Numbered from the stretch's first letter, positions 1-7,144 are shown. The stretch: 17,111 nucleotides of DNA from Chloroflexota bacterium (GCA_963169135.1 CAUJEQ010000045.1:1-17111); one strand, 5' to 3'. Notes: generated by a model from the letters alone, not told the origin. Made by a program: numbers and translations.

Positions 1-15
1 TCCTCTTTCCTCTCC

Positions 16-915
16 CTACCTCCTCGGCCCCATGCGCCCCAGGAGGAAATCGCGCACCCCCGCCAACGTGGCCTTTGCAAGGTCCCGGCGGCCTTCGCGC
101 AACCACAACGCAGTCCGCGCGGTCCGCGTCGCCAGGTAGTAGGCGAAGAACGCGGCGAAACGCACCCGCCCCAGGTGTTTCCGCATCAGGTACGGCCGGT
201 TGCGCGCCAGGTAGTAGCAGCCGAAGGCCGACTTCTGCCCGCCGAGCGTCGCCCCCTTCTGGTGGAAAACCACCGAGGCTGGCTCGTAGAGCAACCGGTA
301 GCCGCCCTCGATAGCCCGCCGGCAGAAGTCCGTGTCGTCGTAGTACACGAAGAAGGCGTCGTCGAGCAGCCCCACGTCGTGGAACGCGCTCACCGGCACG
401 AGCAAGCACGAGAGGTTCGCCGTGCCGACCGCGTGCGCGTAGCTGTCCGCGGGGCCCTCCGGGCGGCCCAGCACCCGCTTCCGCCAGGTGCCCCGCCACC
501 AGTCGAACTCGCCCACCGAGTCATCCAGGATTCCCGGCCGGCCCGCGAGGTACGTCTTCGGCGCGACCATCGTGTGCCGGTCGGCCAGGGCAAGCAGCGG
601 CTCCAGGAATCCCGGAGTGACCTCGGTGTCGTCGTTCAGGAAGAGGACGAAGTCGACTCCCTCCATGTCGCGCAGCTGGAGGAGGGCGCGGTTGCAGGCG
701 CCCGTGAACCCCTCGTTGTGCTCGTTCTCGAAGATGTGCGCGTCTGGCCTTCGCGCCCGCACGAGGGTGGCCGAGCCGTCGGCCGAGGCATTGTCGACCA
801 CCCAGAGCGACCAATCGGGGTAGGTGATGCCGTCGAGTGCCTCGAGGTAGGCCGCCAGGTGCCCGGCAGCGTTGGTGGTGACCGTGAGGATGGCGACGTG
901 GGCGGCCCGGTTCAT
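16..915 (-). CDS. Family 2 glycosyltransferase (rhamnosyltransferase-like)
   Basis: Predicted 299-residue cytoplasmic or membrane-associated GT-A fold enzyme that transfers a sugar from a nucleotide-sugar to a growing surface glycan. Visible family 2 features are an N-terminal beta strand ending in TVTTN, DNASADGS (41-48), NEGF (67-70) and the DxD-type metal/nucleotide motif LNDDTEV (93-99). An acceptor-side motif FFVYYDDTDFCRR (188-200) and His218 in a YEPASVVFHQKG context are typical of the rhamnosyltransferase-like subgroup. Length is normal for a single-domain enzyme. The ATG overlaps the stop of the upstream ABC ATPase gene by four bases (ATGA), so the two are translationally coupled. 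It is the last visible gene of a permease-ATPase-glycosyltransferase unit, which points to assembly of the polysaccharide that the transporter exports. Donor sugar and acceptor cannot be read from the sequence. Confidence 0.9.
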   Translation of the reverse strand: MNRAAHVAILTVTTNAAGHLAAYLEALDGITYPDWSLWVVDNASADGSATLVRARRPDAHIFENEHNEGFTGACNRALLQLRDMEGVDFVLFLNDDTEVTPGFLEPLLALADRHTMVAPKTYLAGRPGILDDSVGEFDWWRGTWRKRVLGRPEGPADSYAHAVGTANLSCLLVPVSAFHDVGLLDDAFFVYYDDTDFCRRAIEGGYRLLYEPASVVFHQKGATLGGQKSAFGCYYLARNRPYLMRKHLGRVRFAAFFAYYLATRTARTALWLREGRRDLAKATLAGVRDFLLGRMGPRR

Positions 916-1844
916 CCGCTGGGGGGCTCCGGGGTGGCGTCGTCCTGGCCCCTGGCCTGTTTCTCCGCCTGCATCCGCAGAAACTCGGGGTTCACCTTCA
1001 GCGCCTCATCAAACCGCTCCTTCGCCTCCGGCGACGTTGCGATCAGCTCCTCGATCCCGTCTTCGAGGGCCCGGCGGATCTCGGGGGATGTCTCGGCGAG
1101 CCGCTCGATGTGGCGCGTTACGACCTGCTGCGGTTTACCGATGAGCACCATGCGGCCGCGTTCCATCAGCGCCGCCCGGTCGCTGAAACGCTCCACCGCA
1201 CTCAGGTCGTGCGAGACCATGATGATCGTCACGCCTTTGCGCTGGAGGGTCGCGATGTGGTCGTAGCACTTCTCCTGGAAGCGGGCGTCGCCCACGGCCA
1301 GCACCTCATCGACCAGCAGGATTTCGGGCTCCATGAAGGCGGCAATCGCAAAGCCCAGCCGGACGTACATGCCCGAGGAGTACGTGCGCATCGGCTGGTC
1401 GATGAACTCCTGGAGGCCGGCGAACTCGACGATGGACGGGAGGAGCGCCTCCATCTCCGCCCGCGTCATCCCGATGAGGAGACCGTTGAGGATAGCGTTC
1501 TCCCGGCCGCTGACCTGCGGATGGAAGCCGCTCCCCAGTTCGAGCAGGGTGCTCAGGCGGCCCGTGGTTTCGACCGAGCCGTTGGTTGGTTTCGAAAGCC
1601 CGGCGAGTAGCCGCAGCAGCGAACTCTTGCCGCTGCCGTTCGCCCCGATGATCGAGAAGAACTCGCCTTTGACGACTTCGAACGAGACATCGCGTACAGC
1701 CCAGAGGTCTCGGTTGCGGTGGCTGGCGCGCCACGCCCGCAGCGGGTGCAGGAGCGTGGTCTTGATCTCCTGGCCGGGGACCACCATGTGGAAGCGCTTC
1801 GAAACGCCCCGCACCGACATCACCACGGGTGCTTCAGATGGCAT
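912..1844 (-). CDS. Polysaccharide/teichoic-acid ABC exporter, ATP-binding subunit (Wzt/TagH type)
   Basis: Nucleotide-binding subunit of an ABC-2 type exporter that moves a lipid-linked glycan across the cytoplasmic membrane. Numbered from the ATG at 1844 (310 residues): Walker A GANGSGKS (67-74), signature YSSGM (155-159), Walker B ILLVDE (175-180) and H-loop SHD (211-213). The YSSGMYVRLGFA stretch and the spacer before Walker A (a long insertion with LLHPLRAWRA) are characteristic of the Wzt/TagH branch. The C-terminal extension is only about 60 residues and helical in character, so there is no Wzt-type carbohydrate-binding domain; substrate selection by that route is unlikely. The start at 1844 overlaps the permease stop by 11 bases. 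An in-frame TTG at 1862 would add six residues and an ATG at 1820 would remove eight; 1844 is preferred because it is an ATG. Confidence 0.93.
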   Translation of the reverse strand: MPSEAPVVMSVRGVSKRFHMVVPGQEIKTTLLHPLRAWRASHRNRDLWAVRDVSFEVVKGEFFSIIGANGSGKSSLLRLLAGLSKPTNGSVETTGRLSTLLELGSGFHPQVSGRENAILNGLLIGMTRAEMEALLPSIVEFAGLQEFIDQPMRTYSSGMYVRLGFAIAAFMEPEILLVDEVLAVGDARFQEKCYDHIATLQRKGVTIIMVSHDLSAVERFSDRAALMERGRMVLIGKPQQVVTRHIERLAETSPEIRRALEDGIEELIATSPEAKERFDEALKVNPEFLRMQAEKQARGQDDATPEPPSG

Positions 1845-2625
1845 CGGCGAACGAGTCCTCAAGTTTGCGGAAGGTGAACCACCCCGCCACCAGCAACACC
1901 ACCGTCAGCCCGGCTGAGATCGCGAGGTCGGCGCCCGGGAGTTCGCCATCGAGCAGGATCCCCCGCCAGCCCTCCGCAAGCGGGGCAAGCGGGTTCACGC
2001 GGGTCACCCACTGGTAGCTGTCGGGCACCCGGTCGCCCGCGTAGATGATCGGGGTCGCATAGAAGAGGAGGCTCATCACCACCTCGGTGATGTGCTCCAC
2101 GTCGCGGAAGAACACCGTCACGCTGGCCACGAACAGTGCCGCCCCCATGATCAGCGCCAGCTGCAGAGCGAACACGACTGGCAGGGCCAGCCACGCCAGG
2201 TTCGGTTCGTGGCCCGAAAAGATGAGAAACCCGGCAAGCACCGGCAGCGAAAGCACGAATTGCATCGTGTTGCCGAGCACCACGCTCACCGGGAGCACGG
2301 CCCGCGGGAAACGCACCTTCTTCAGCAGGCCACCGTTACTCACGAAGGTGGAGGTTGCCGCCTGGATGGAGCCCTGGAACCAGAACCACGGGAACAGCCC
2401 TGCCAGCAGGAACTCCGCGGTGATGCCCGTGCCCAGCACCTTCCCCAGCGCGAAGCTGAGGATGATCCCCAGCGCCAGCGGCCGCGCCATGGACCACGCC
2501 CAGCCGAACACGCTGCCCTGGTAGCGCAGCTGCAAATCCCGGCTCGTCAACGCCGCCACGAGTTCGAACGAACTCCGCAGGCTGCGCTCTCCCGGCGTAC
2601 GCATCGCCATCGTTCCGCTGGTCAC
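1834..2625 (-). CDS. Polysaccharide/teichoic-acid ABC exporter, permease (Wzm/TagG type)
   Basis: Membrane subunit (263 residues, ABC2_membrane family) that pairs with the ATPase encoded immediately downstream. The N-terminal cytoplasmic stretch LTSRDLQLRYQGSVFGWAWSM is the amphipathic coupling region conserved in Wzm/TagG proteins. It is followed by about six hydrophobic segments, for example LALGIILSFALGKVLG, FVLSLPVLAGFLIF, FALQLALIMGAALFVASVTVFF and AGLTVVLLVAGWFTF. The motif FFRDVEHITEVVMSLLFYATPIIY before the last helix is family-typical. The start is uncertain. GTG at 2625 lacks a Shine-Dalgarno sequence but lies six bases after a -10-like CATACT. An ATG at 2610, after a weak AGCGGA, would shorten the protein by five residues. 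Confidence 0.92.
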   Translation of the reverse strand: MTSGTMAMRTPGERSLRSSFELVAALTSRDLQLRYQGSVFGWAWSMARPLALGIILSFALGKVLGTGITAEFLLAGLFPWFWFQGSIQAATSTFVSNGGLLKKVRFPRAVLPVSVVLGNTMQFVLSLPVLAGFLIFSGHEPNLAWLALPVVFALQLALIMGAALFVASVTVFFRDVEHITEVVMSLLFYATPIIYAGDRVPDSYQWVTRVNPLAPLAEGWRGILLDGELPGADLAISAGLTVVLLVAGWFTFRKLEDSFADAI

Positions 2626-2631
2626 ACGCGC

Positions 2632-2637
2632 AGTATG
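2632..2637 (-). promoter_or_regulatory. Candidate -10 box of a leaderless promoter for the polysaccharide exporter
   Basis: On the minus strand CATACT is followed by exactly six bases and then the GTG at 2625. No Shine-Dalgarno sequence precedes that GTG. The arrangement matches leaderless promoters known from Deinococcus and Actinobacteria. No convincing -35 box is visible (TAACGG at the expected distance). If real, it separates the exporter unit from the amino-acid importer genes upstream. Confidence 0.3.
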
Positions 2638-2670
2638 CCCGCCACTCCGGTTATCCGTTAGGGCCGCCGC

Positions 2671-3465
2671 CTACGTCTGCGTCACGCGCCGGAGGAAGTT
2701 GCGCGCACGTTCCGTCTTCGGTGCCCCGAAGAACTCCGCGGGCGGAGCCTCCTCCTGGATGACGCCCTCGTCCATGAAGACCACGCGATGGGCCGCCTCG
2801 CGCGCGAACCCCATCTCGTGCGTGACCGCGAGCATCGTCATGCCCTCGGCCGCCAGGTCGCGCATCACGGCCAGCACCTCGCCGACCAGCTCCGGGTCGA
2901 GCGCGCTCGTCGCCTCATCGAAGAGCATCAGCTTCGGGTTCATCGCCAGCGCCCGGGCAATCGCCACCCGCTGTTGCTGGCCGCCCGAAAGCTGCGCGGG
3001 ATACACGTGGAGCTTGCTGGCCAACCCGACCCGCGTGAGCGTCGCCACCGCGGTCTCGCGCGCTTCGTCCCGCGACTTGCCGAGCACCTGCACGGGCGCC
3101 TCCATGACGTTCCCGAGGGCGGTCAGGTGGGGGAACAGGTTGAAGCGCTGGAACACCATGCCCATTTGTGCACGCATCCGCGCGATCGAGCCCTCGCGCT
3201 CTTCCTTCAGTTTCCCGTCCACCTCGCGGTAGCCCACGAGTTTCCCCTCGAACAGGATGCGGCCGCCGTCGATCTTCTCCAGGTGGTTGATGCAGCGCAG
3301 CAGGGTCGATTTGCCCGACCCCGACGGGCCCAGGATCGCAACCACCTCGCCATGCGCCACCGGCATCGTGATGCCGCGCAGCACCTCGAGCTTCCCGAAC
3401 CGCTTATGGACGTCGATGACGTCGAGGAGTGGCGCGTTCCCAGTTCCGGGTTGCGAGTCAGTCAT
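2671..3465 (-). CDS. Polar amino-acid ABC importer, ATP-binding protein (GlnQ/HisP family)
   Basis: Cytoplasmic ATPase (264 residues) that powers uptake of polar amino acids. Domain motifs are complete: Walker A GPSGSGKST (46-54), Q-loop MVFQ (103-106), signature LSGGQ (159-163), Walker B LMLFDE (179-184), D-loop SALD and H-loop His216 in AVTHEMGF. The HEMGFAREAAHRVVFMDEG stretch is a hallmark of the polar amino-acid subfamily. Compared with E. coli GlnQ there is an insertion of roughly 15 charged residues between the Walker A helix and the Q-loop (about 75-95, GYREVDGKLKEEREGSI), as in AapP/BztD-type relatives. The ATG at 3465 has only a weak purine-rich leader. It is separated from the upstream permease gene by 254 bases that hold a tandem repeat, so coupling to that gene must be loose. 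Confidence 0.95.
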   Translation of the reverse strand: MTDSQPGTGNAPLLDVIDVHKRFGKLEVLRGITMPVAHGEVVAILGPSGSGKSTLLRCINHLEKIDGGRILFEGKLVGYREVDGKLKEEREGSIARMRAQMGMVFQRFNLFPHLTALGNVMEAPVQVLGKSRDEARETAVATLTRVGLASKLHVYPAQLSGGQQQRVAIARALAMNPKLMLFDEATSALDPELVGEVLAVMRDLAAEGMTMLAVTHEMGFAREAAHRVVFMDEGVIQEEAPPAEFFGAPKTERARNFLRRVTQT

Positions 3466-3512
3466 CGTGCCGTCCGCCGGAGTGGCAACTCGTCTTTGCC
3501 CACGATTCGCGT

Positions 3513-3712
3513 CTCACCTCGCCACCTCGCGGCGAGCCCGACCGTGAGGGAGGGACACCGACCACCCTCCAACAATAGCCCTCCAATCGCCCTCCCCCTC
3601 TCGCTTCGCGCCTCACCTCGCCACCTCCGGGCGAGCCCCGACCGTGAGGGAGGGACACGGACCATCCTCCGCCAATCGCACGCCAATCGCCCGTCTCCCT
3701 CTCGCATCTCGC
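3513..3712. repeat. Two tandem ~99-bp intergenic repeat units
   Basis: Unit A runs 3513-3611 and unit B 3612-3712. The first 58-59 bases are nearly identical and include CGACCGTGAGGGAGGGACAC in both. The tails are more diverged but both read ...CCAATCGCCC...CTCTCGC. Each unit contains a nested inverted repeat: CTCAC...GTGAG outside and CTCGCC...GGCGAG (7-base loop) inside. The pair fills the gap between the permease and ATPase genes of the amino-acid importer. No convincing coding potential is seen; open frames on both strands through it are low-complexity Arg/Pro/Ser-rich. Confidence 0.85.
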
Positions 3713-3719
3713 AACTCGA

Positions 3720-4475
3720 TCAATCCCGCACGCCCATGCCGAGCCACCGGCGCGCCACGCCCCCGCCGCCCGCCCCCGACCCGTAGCTGCCCGCGCCGTA
3801 GCGGCTCTCGATCCACGCCTGGATGATGCTCCCCACCGTGGTCAGCGCCAGGTACCAGAGCGACGCGATGATCAGCCACTCGAAGTAGAGCAGGCTGGAC
3901 GAGTACTGGAGTTTCGCGACCAGGAAGAGTTCGCTCACCGAGATGACCGAGACGAGCGATGAGTTCTTCAACAATGCGATGAACTCGTTGCCGGTCGGCG
4001 GGATCACCACCCGCAGCGCCTGCGGGAGGATGATCCGCCGCATCGCCTTCGGGTACGTCATCCCCAGGCTTTTCGCGGCTTCCATCTGGCCGGTGTCCAC
4101 GCTCTGGATGCCCGCCCGCATAATCTCCGTCATGTAGGCGCCTTCGTTGATCGCCAGGGCGAACACACCGGTGGTGAATGGCGACATCTGCCCGTTCCAC
4201 GGCGCCCACTCCGGCCAAACCTGCGGTAGCGCGAAGAACCAGAACACGATCTGGACGATGAGCGGTGTGCCCCGGAAGAACCAGATGTACGCGAGCCCGA
4301 CCGCCTTGACCGGCCACGCCCGCGCCAGACGCATCAACGCGAACGCTGTCCCGAGCACCACCCCGAAGAACATCGCCGTCGCCGTCAGGCGCAGGGTCAT
4401 CCAGACCCCTTCGAACACGATGTCCGAAAAGAGGTGCTCGCCGATGTAACCCCAATCGACCGCGAGAAACGTCAT
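3720..4475 (-). CDS. Polar amino-acid ABC importer, permease (HisM/GlnP family)
   Basis: Membrane subunit (251 residues) of the amino-acid importer; as the only permease gene here, it probably works as a homodimer. The start region GVWMTLRLTATAMFFGVVLGTAFAL is the family-typical first helix, followed by WFFRGTPLIVQIVFW. The cytoplasmic EAA loop that docks on the ATPase is clear (132-152, EAAKSLGMTYPKAMRRIILPQ). It is followed by ALRVVIPPTGNEFIALLKNSSLVSVIS, also diagnostic. The C-terminal tail after about 225 (SRYGAGSYGSGAGGGG) is Gly/Ser-rich and not conserved in the family. The ATG at 4475 follows a GGAG with five bases of spacing. Upstream, a perfect hairpin separates it from the binding-protein gene. 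Confidence 0.95.
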   Translation of the reverse strand: MTFLAVDWGYIGEHLFSDIVFEGVWMTLRLTATAMFFGVVLGTAFALMRLARAWPVKAVGLAYIWFFRGTPLIVQIVFWFFALPQVWPEWAPWNGQMSPFTTGVFALAINEGAYMTEIMRAGIQSVDTGQMEAAKSLGMTYPKAMRRIILPQALRVVIPPTGNEFIALLKNSSLVSVISVSELFLVAKLQYSSSLLYFEWLIIASLWYLALTTVGSIIQAWIESRYGAGSYGSGAGGGGVARRWLGMGVRD

Positions 4476-4489
4476 GCAGGCTCCAGTGC

Positions 4490-4520
4490 CGCGGGAGGGG
4501 ACGCGACCACCCCTCCCGCG
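4490..4520 (-). promoter_or_regulatory. Perfect 11-bp intercistronic hairpin
   Basis: CGCGGGAGGGG (4490-4500) and CCCCTCCCGCG (4510-4520) are exact reverse complements around a nine-base loop. The structure starts seven bases after the stop codon of the solute-binding protein gene and lies 15 bases before the permease ATG. No U-run follows on the minus strand, so it is not a classic intrinsic terminator. A stem here commonly protects the 3' end of the binding-protein message or partly attenuates transcription, giving more binding protein than permease. That role is inferred by analogy with malE-malF-type gaps. Confidence 0.75.
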
Positions 4521-4526
4521 ATCACG

Positions 4527-5405
4527 CTACTTGATGGAGCCGGCCTCCAGGCCCCAGTACTTCAGGATGGTGTCGTACTGGCCCTTGTCCATCATTGCCT
4601 TCACGGCCGCTTCCAGCGCCGTCTTCACCTCGCCGTCTTCCTTCCGGACCGCGATGCCGTAGGGTCCGGTGTTGTACTGCTCGCCAACAACCTCAGTGCC
4701 CTTCACCTTCTGCGCGCCGTAGCCGGCCACCGGGAAGTCCATCAGGGCGGCATCGGCCCGGCCGGTGCTCACCGCGGTGATGGTGTCGGTGTTCTGCTCG
4801 AAGGTCTGCGTCTCGATCTTCTTGCCTTCGCACTTCGCGTTCTGTTCTTCGGCTTCGTCGATCTGGACAGTCCCGACTTGAATCGCCACCTTCAGACCGC
4901 AGAGGTCGGCCACTCCCGCGATCTTCGACGGGTTGCCTTCCTTCACCAGGATGCCCGAGCCGGCCTCGAAGTATTCGACGAAATCGACCACCTTTTTGCG
5001 CTCTTCGGAAGCCGTCATCGACGACAGGATGACGTCGGCCTTCTTGCTGGTGAGTGCCGGGATGATCGCGTCGAACGGTGTGTTCTGCACGTCCGCCGTC
5101 ACACCCCAGGCCTCGGCGATGCAGTTCGCGATGTCAACATCTGCGCCGATGGGCGTGTTGGTCCCTTCCTTCACGAACTCCATCGGGGCGTAGCTCAGGT
5201 CCGAAGCGACAACAAATTTGCCCGCATCTTTGATGCGTGCCGGCGCCGTGACGCCCAGGTCCTTGCAATCGACGCTGGCCGCAGTCAGGTCAGTGCCGCC
5301 GCCGCCATCGTCGTCGTCATCGTCGTCGCCACAGGCAACCGTGACGAGGGCCGTGGCGGCCAGTACGCCAAGCACGGCAATCGAAATCTGCTTCTTCCAC
5401 TGCAT
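4527..5405 (-). CDS. Polar amino-acid ABC importer, solute-binding lipoprotein (SBP family 3)
   Basis: Extracytoplasmic, membrane-anchored receptor (292 residues) that delivers amino acids to the permease. The N-terminus has a basic n-region (MQWKKQ), a hydrophobic core and a lipobox VTVAC with the lipidated Cys25. An unusual linker of seven Asp and four Gly residues (27-37) follows. The mature part shows the SBP_bac_3 pattern: GKFVVASDLSYAPMEF, FDAIIPALTSKKADVILSSMTASEERKKVVDF and LKVAIQVGTVQ, ending in a helix with YDTILKYWGLEAG. Three Cys residues remain in the mature domain. The ATG at 5405 has a strong ribosome-binding site (GGGAGGT, nine bases away), fitting high expression and first position in the operon. 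The specific amino acid cannot be assigned. Confidence 0.95.
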   Translation of the reverse strand: MQWKKQISIAVLGVLAATALVTVACGDDDDDDDGGGGTDLTAASVDCKDLGVTAPARIKDAGKFVVASDLSYAPMEFVKEGTNTPIGADVDIANCIAEAWGVTADVQNTPFDAIIPALTSKKADVILSSMTASEERKKVVDFVEYFEAGSGILVKEGNPSKIAGVADLCGLKVAIQVGTVQIDEAEEQNAKCEGKKIETQTFEQNTDTITAVSTGRADAALMDFPVAGYGAQKVKGTEVVGEQYNTGPYGIAVRKEDGEVKTALEAAVKAMMDKGQYDTILKYWGLEAGSIK

Positions 5406-5435
5406 ATATCGGAGACCTCCCTCAAAGTCGGCGCC

Positions 5436-5444
5436 ACTATCTCA
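5436..5444 (-). promoter_or_regulatory. Candidate extended -10 promoter of the amino-acid importer operon
   Basis: On the minus strand TGAGATAGT fits the extended -10 pattern TGn followed by a TATAAT-like hexamer (GATAGT, four of six). Seventeen bases upstream is a poor -35 (TTCTCT). A start about seven bases downstream would give a 5' leader of roughly 20-25 bases that includes the strong ribosome-binding site. This is a pattern match only. Confidence 0.3.
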
Positions 5445-5514
5445 CGGCAAAATGTCACAGAGAATACGGTTCCCCCGGGTTTGCCCCCGTCCGGGTGGCC
5501 CGCTACTCAGCCGT

Positions 5515-5523
5515 TGCTATCAT
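5515..5523 (+). promoter_or_regulatory. Candidate extended -10 promoter of thrB
   Basis: TGCTATCAT matches the extended -10 consensus TGnTATAAT with one difference in the hexamer. It lies 30 bases before the thrB ATG, giving a short leader of about 24 bases. No good -35 box is present, as is common for extended -10 promoters. It faces away from the importer promoter across the 148-base divergent region. Confidence 0.4.
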
Positions 5524-5553
5524 CGACGCTCCGGCTACCGGAAAGATGCCCCA

Positions 5554-6462
5554 ATGGAACCAACCGCCATCACTGTCCGCGTCCCGGCTACGAGCGCCAA
5601 CCTCGGCGCCGGTTTCGACTGCCTCGGCCTCGCGCTCGACCTGTTCGCCTCGATTACCGTCACCTTCTCCGGGGCCGAACAGCCCCCGACCGACGATGTC
5701 GGCGAGAAGATGGTACTGACCGCCATCAAGCAGACGTACCTCCGGTTGGGCAGGCAGGCGCCCCACGGGATCCGCTCACGCTACAACGTTGCCATTCCCC
5801 TGGGCCGCGGACTTGGCGCCAGCGCCGTGGCCCGCGTTGCTGGCGTCGTCGCCGTCAACGAATACGAGCGCGGCGCGCTGAGCGAAGCCCAGATGCTCGA
5901 CATCGCCAGCGACCTGGAGGGCCACGGCGACAACGCCTGCCCGGCGCTCTTCGGCGGGCTCCAGGTCTGCGTGCAGGGCGCCGATGGGAGTTACGTGCAT
6001 GCCCCTGCCCGGTATCCGCAGGACGCCCACCTGGCCATTCTCATCCCCGACCACTCCATGGCGACCAAGGAAGCGCGCAAGGCCCTCCCGGACGTCTATT
6101 CGAAGGCCGATGCCGTGCACAACACCGGGCGCGCCGCCCTGTTCGTGGCGGCGATGGCCGCCGGCCGGCTCGACCTCCTGAACGAGGCCACCGACGACCG
6201 GATCCACCAGCGCCAGCGGGCAGCGCTCTTTCCACCGATGTTCGACATTTTCGCGGCGGCTCGCGGCGCAGGAGCCCATGCGGCATGGCTGAGCGGGGCC
6301 GGCAGCTCGATCGCCGCCATCTGTCCGGAAGAGCCGGTTCGCGCGGTAGCGGCCGCGATGCTGGCCTGCGCCGAGTCCGCGGGCTACGGCGGGCGCTCGC
6401 TCGTCACGAAGATCGCCCGCGAAGGCGCGACCGTCTCGAAAGTCGAACTGGTCGAGGAGTAG
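5554..6462 (+). CDS. thrB: Homoserine kinase
   Basis: Phosphorylates L-homoserine with ATP to O-phosphohomoserine, the step before threonine synthase; cytoplasmic GHMP-family kinase. The 302-residue protein shows all three GHMP motifs: PATSANLGAGFDCLGLAL near the N-terminus (11-28), the ATP-binding loop IPLGRGLGASAVARVAG (81-97) and a C-terminal GAHAAWLSGAGSSIAAI. The subfamily signature GHGDNACPALFGG (123-135) supports homoserine kinase over other GHMP enzymes. In motif 2 the usual SSA is ASA; the second Ser is kept. The ATG at 5554 starts directly at the conserved N-terminus; a longer in-frame opening to 5218 is antisense to the neighbouring lipoprotein gene and is rejected. A weak GGAAAG is the only ribosome-binding candidate. 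The stop lies one base before the next start. Confidence 0.95.
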   Translation: MEPTAITVRVPATSANLGAGFDCLGLALDLFASITVTFSGAEQPPTDDVGEKMVLTAIKQTYLRLGRQAPHGIRSRYNVAIPLGRGLGASAVARVAGVVAVNEYERGALSEAQMLDIASDLEGHGDNACPALFGGLQVCVQGADGSYVHAPARYPQDAHLAILIPDHSMATKEARKALPDVYSKADAVHNTGRAALFVAAMAAGRLDLLNEATDDRIHQRQRAALFPPMFDIFAAARGAGAHAAWLSGAGSSIAAICPEEPVRAVAAAMLACAESAGYGGRSLVTKIAREGATVSKVELVEE

Positions 6463-6463
6463 C

Positions 6464-6940
6464 GTGTCCCTCCGGCTGGCAACCGAAGCCGACCTCGACA
6501 CCATCGTCGAGCTCATCCACGCGCTCGCGGAGTACGAGCGTGAGCCCGAAGCGGTCCGGCTCGATCCCGAGGAGATGCGCCGCCACCTCTTCGGCCCCCG
6601 GCCTTATGCCCAGGTCATCCTCGCCGAGACCGGCGACGGGGCAAGTGCCGGGTTCGCGCTCTTCTTCCACAATTTCAGCACCTGGGAAGGCAAACCCGGC
6701 ATCTACCTGGAGGACCTGTTCGTGCGGCCCGAGTTCCGCGGGCAGGGGTACGGCAAGGCGCTCCTGGCCGAACTCGCCCGCCTCGCCGTTGAGCGAGGCT
6801 GCGCCCGCCTGGAGTGGGCCGTCCTCGACTGGAACGAGCCATCGATCCAGTTCTACCGCGCCCTCGGCGCCGTCCCCATGGATGAGTGGACCACCTACAG
6901 GCTCGGCGGCGAAGCGCTCACAACGCTCGCCCGGAAGTGA
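6464..6940 (+). CDS. GNAT-family N-acetyltransferase (diamine/SSAT-like)
   Basis: Single-domain acetyl-CoA-dependent acetyltransferase of 158 residues. The acetyl-CoA-binding motif A is clear: YLEDLFVRPEFRGQGYGKALL, with RGQGYG at 92-97. It is followed by GCARLEWAVLDWNEPSIQFYRALGA, containing the conserved Asn and the likely general acid Tyr131. This LEDLFVRPxxRGxGxG...WAVLDWNxPSIxFYxxLGA combination is shared with spermidine/diamine acetyltransferase-like proteins, so a small amine or amino acid is the likely substrate. The GTG start at 6464 is one base after the thrB stop, and the last two thrB codons (GAGGAG) supply the ribosome-binding site, so the two genes are coupled. A role linked to threonine synthesis is not implied by the sequence itself. 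Confidence 0.88.
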   Translation: MSLRLATEADLDTIVELIHALAEYEREPEAVRLDPEEMRRHLFGPRPYAQVILAETGDGASAGFALFFHNFSTWEGKPGIYLEDLFVRPEFRGQGYGKALLAELARLAVERGCARLEWAVLDWNEPSIQFYRALGAVPMDEWTTYRLGGEALTTLARK

Positions 6941-7040
6941 GCCGCGGTTCCCCGCAACTGAGGGAATTCCCGTTCAAAAACCGGCGAAACCCCTGGTGAC
7001 ACCATGCACAATCGGTTGCTCTACTCCTGAAACGCGGTGG
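6941..7040. other. Intergenic region between acetyltransferase and pseudophosphatase genes
   Basis: No gene is seen. It contains a perfect 10-base palindrome GGGAATTCCC (6962-6971) without a T-run after it, and the -35 candidate TTGCTC at 7016-7021. Confidence 0.5.
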
Positions 7041-7046
7041 TATAGT
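7016..7046 (+). promoter_or_regulatory. Promoter of the pseudophosphatase-propeller gene
   Basis: An extended -10 element TGGTATAGT (TG at 7038-7039, hexamer TATAGT at 7041-7046, five of six to consensus) with a -35 candidate TTGCTC at 7016-7021, 19 bases upstream. This is the best promoter match in the window. It implies a 5' leader of about 90 bases before the TTG start at 7145. Confidence 0.55.
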
Positions 7047-7058
7047 GATTGCTCGGTG

Positions 7059-7097
7059 CTGGCGGGGGCTTGCCAGTTTTGCTGGCGGGCGGTACCG
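7059..7097 (+). promoter_or_regulatory. Structured 5' leader with alternative hairpins
   Basis: CTTGCCAG (7069-7076) can pair with either of two copies of CTGGCGGG, at 7059-7066 or 7082-7089. The downstream option extends to nine base pairs including two G-U pairs (7068-7076 with 7082-7090, loop TTTTG). The upstream option is a five-base-pair core. A CGGTACCG palindrome (7090-7097) follows. The two stems exclude each other, the geometry expected of a switchable leader. No known riboswitch class is recognised. Confidence 0.3.
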
Positions 7098-7144
7098 ACG
7101 CTGTTCCCCCGTGTCCAATCCTGGTAGCAAAAGGACGGTCTCCT

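Noticed and set aside
912..1844. Wzt with a carbohydrate-binding C-terminal domain
   Set aside because: The extension after the ATPase domain is only about 60 helical residues.
3513..3712. Possible CRISPR or coding region
   Set aside because: There are only two units, both ends of each unit are related, and there are no unique spacers. Open frames through it are low-complexity.
6962..6971. GGGAATTCCC palindrome as an intrinsic terminator
   Set aside because: The stem is short and is not followed by a T-run on either strand.
4434..7127. Open frame of 897 codons on the plus strand
   Set aside because: It runs antisense to the solute-binding lipoprotein and then out of frame through thrB and the acetyltransferase, whose family motifs are unambiguous. 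It is a high-GC shadow.
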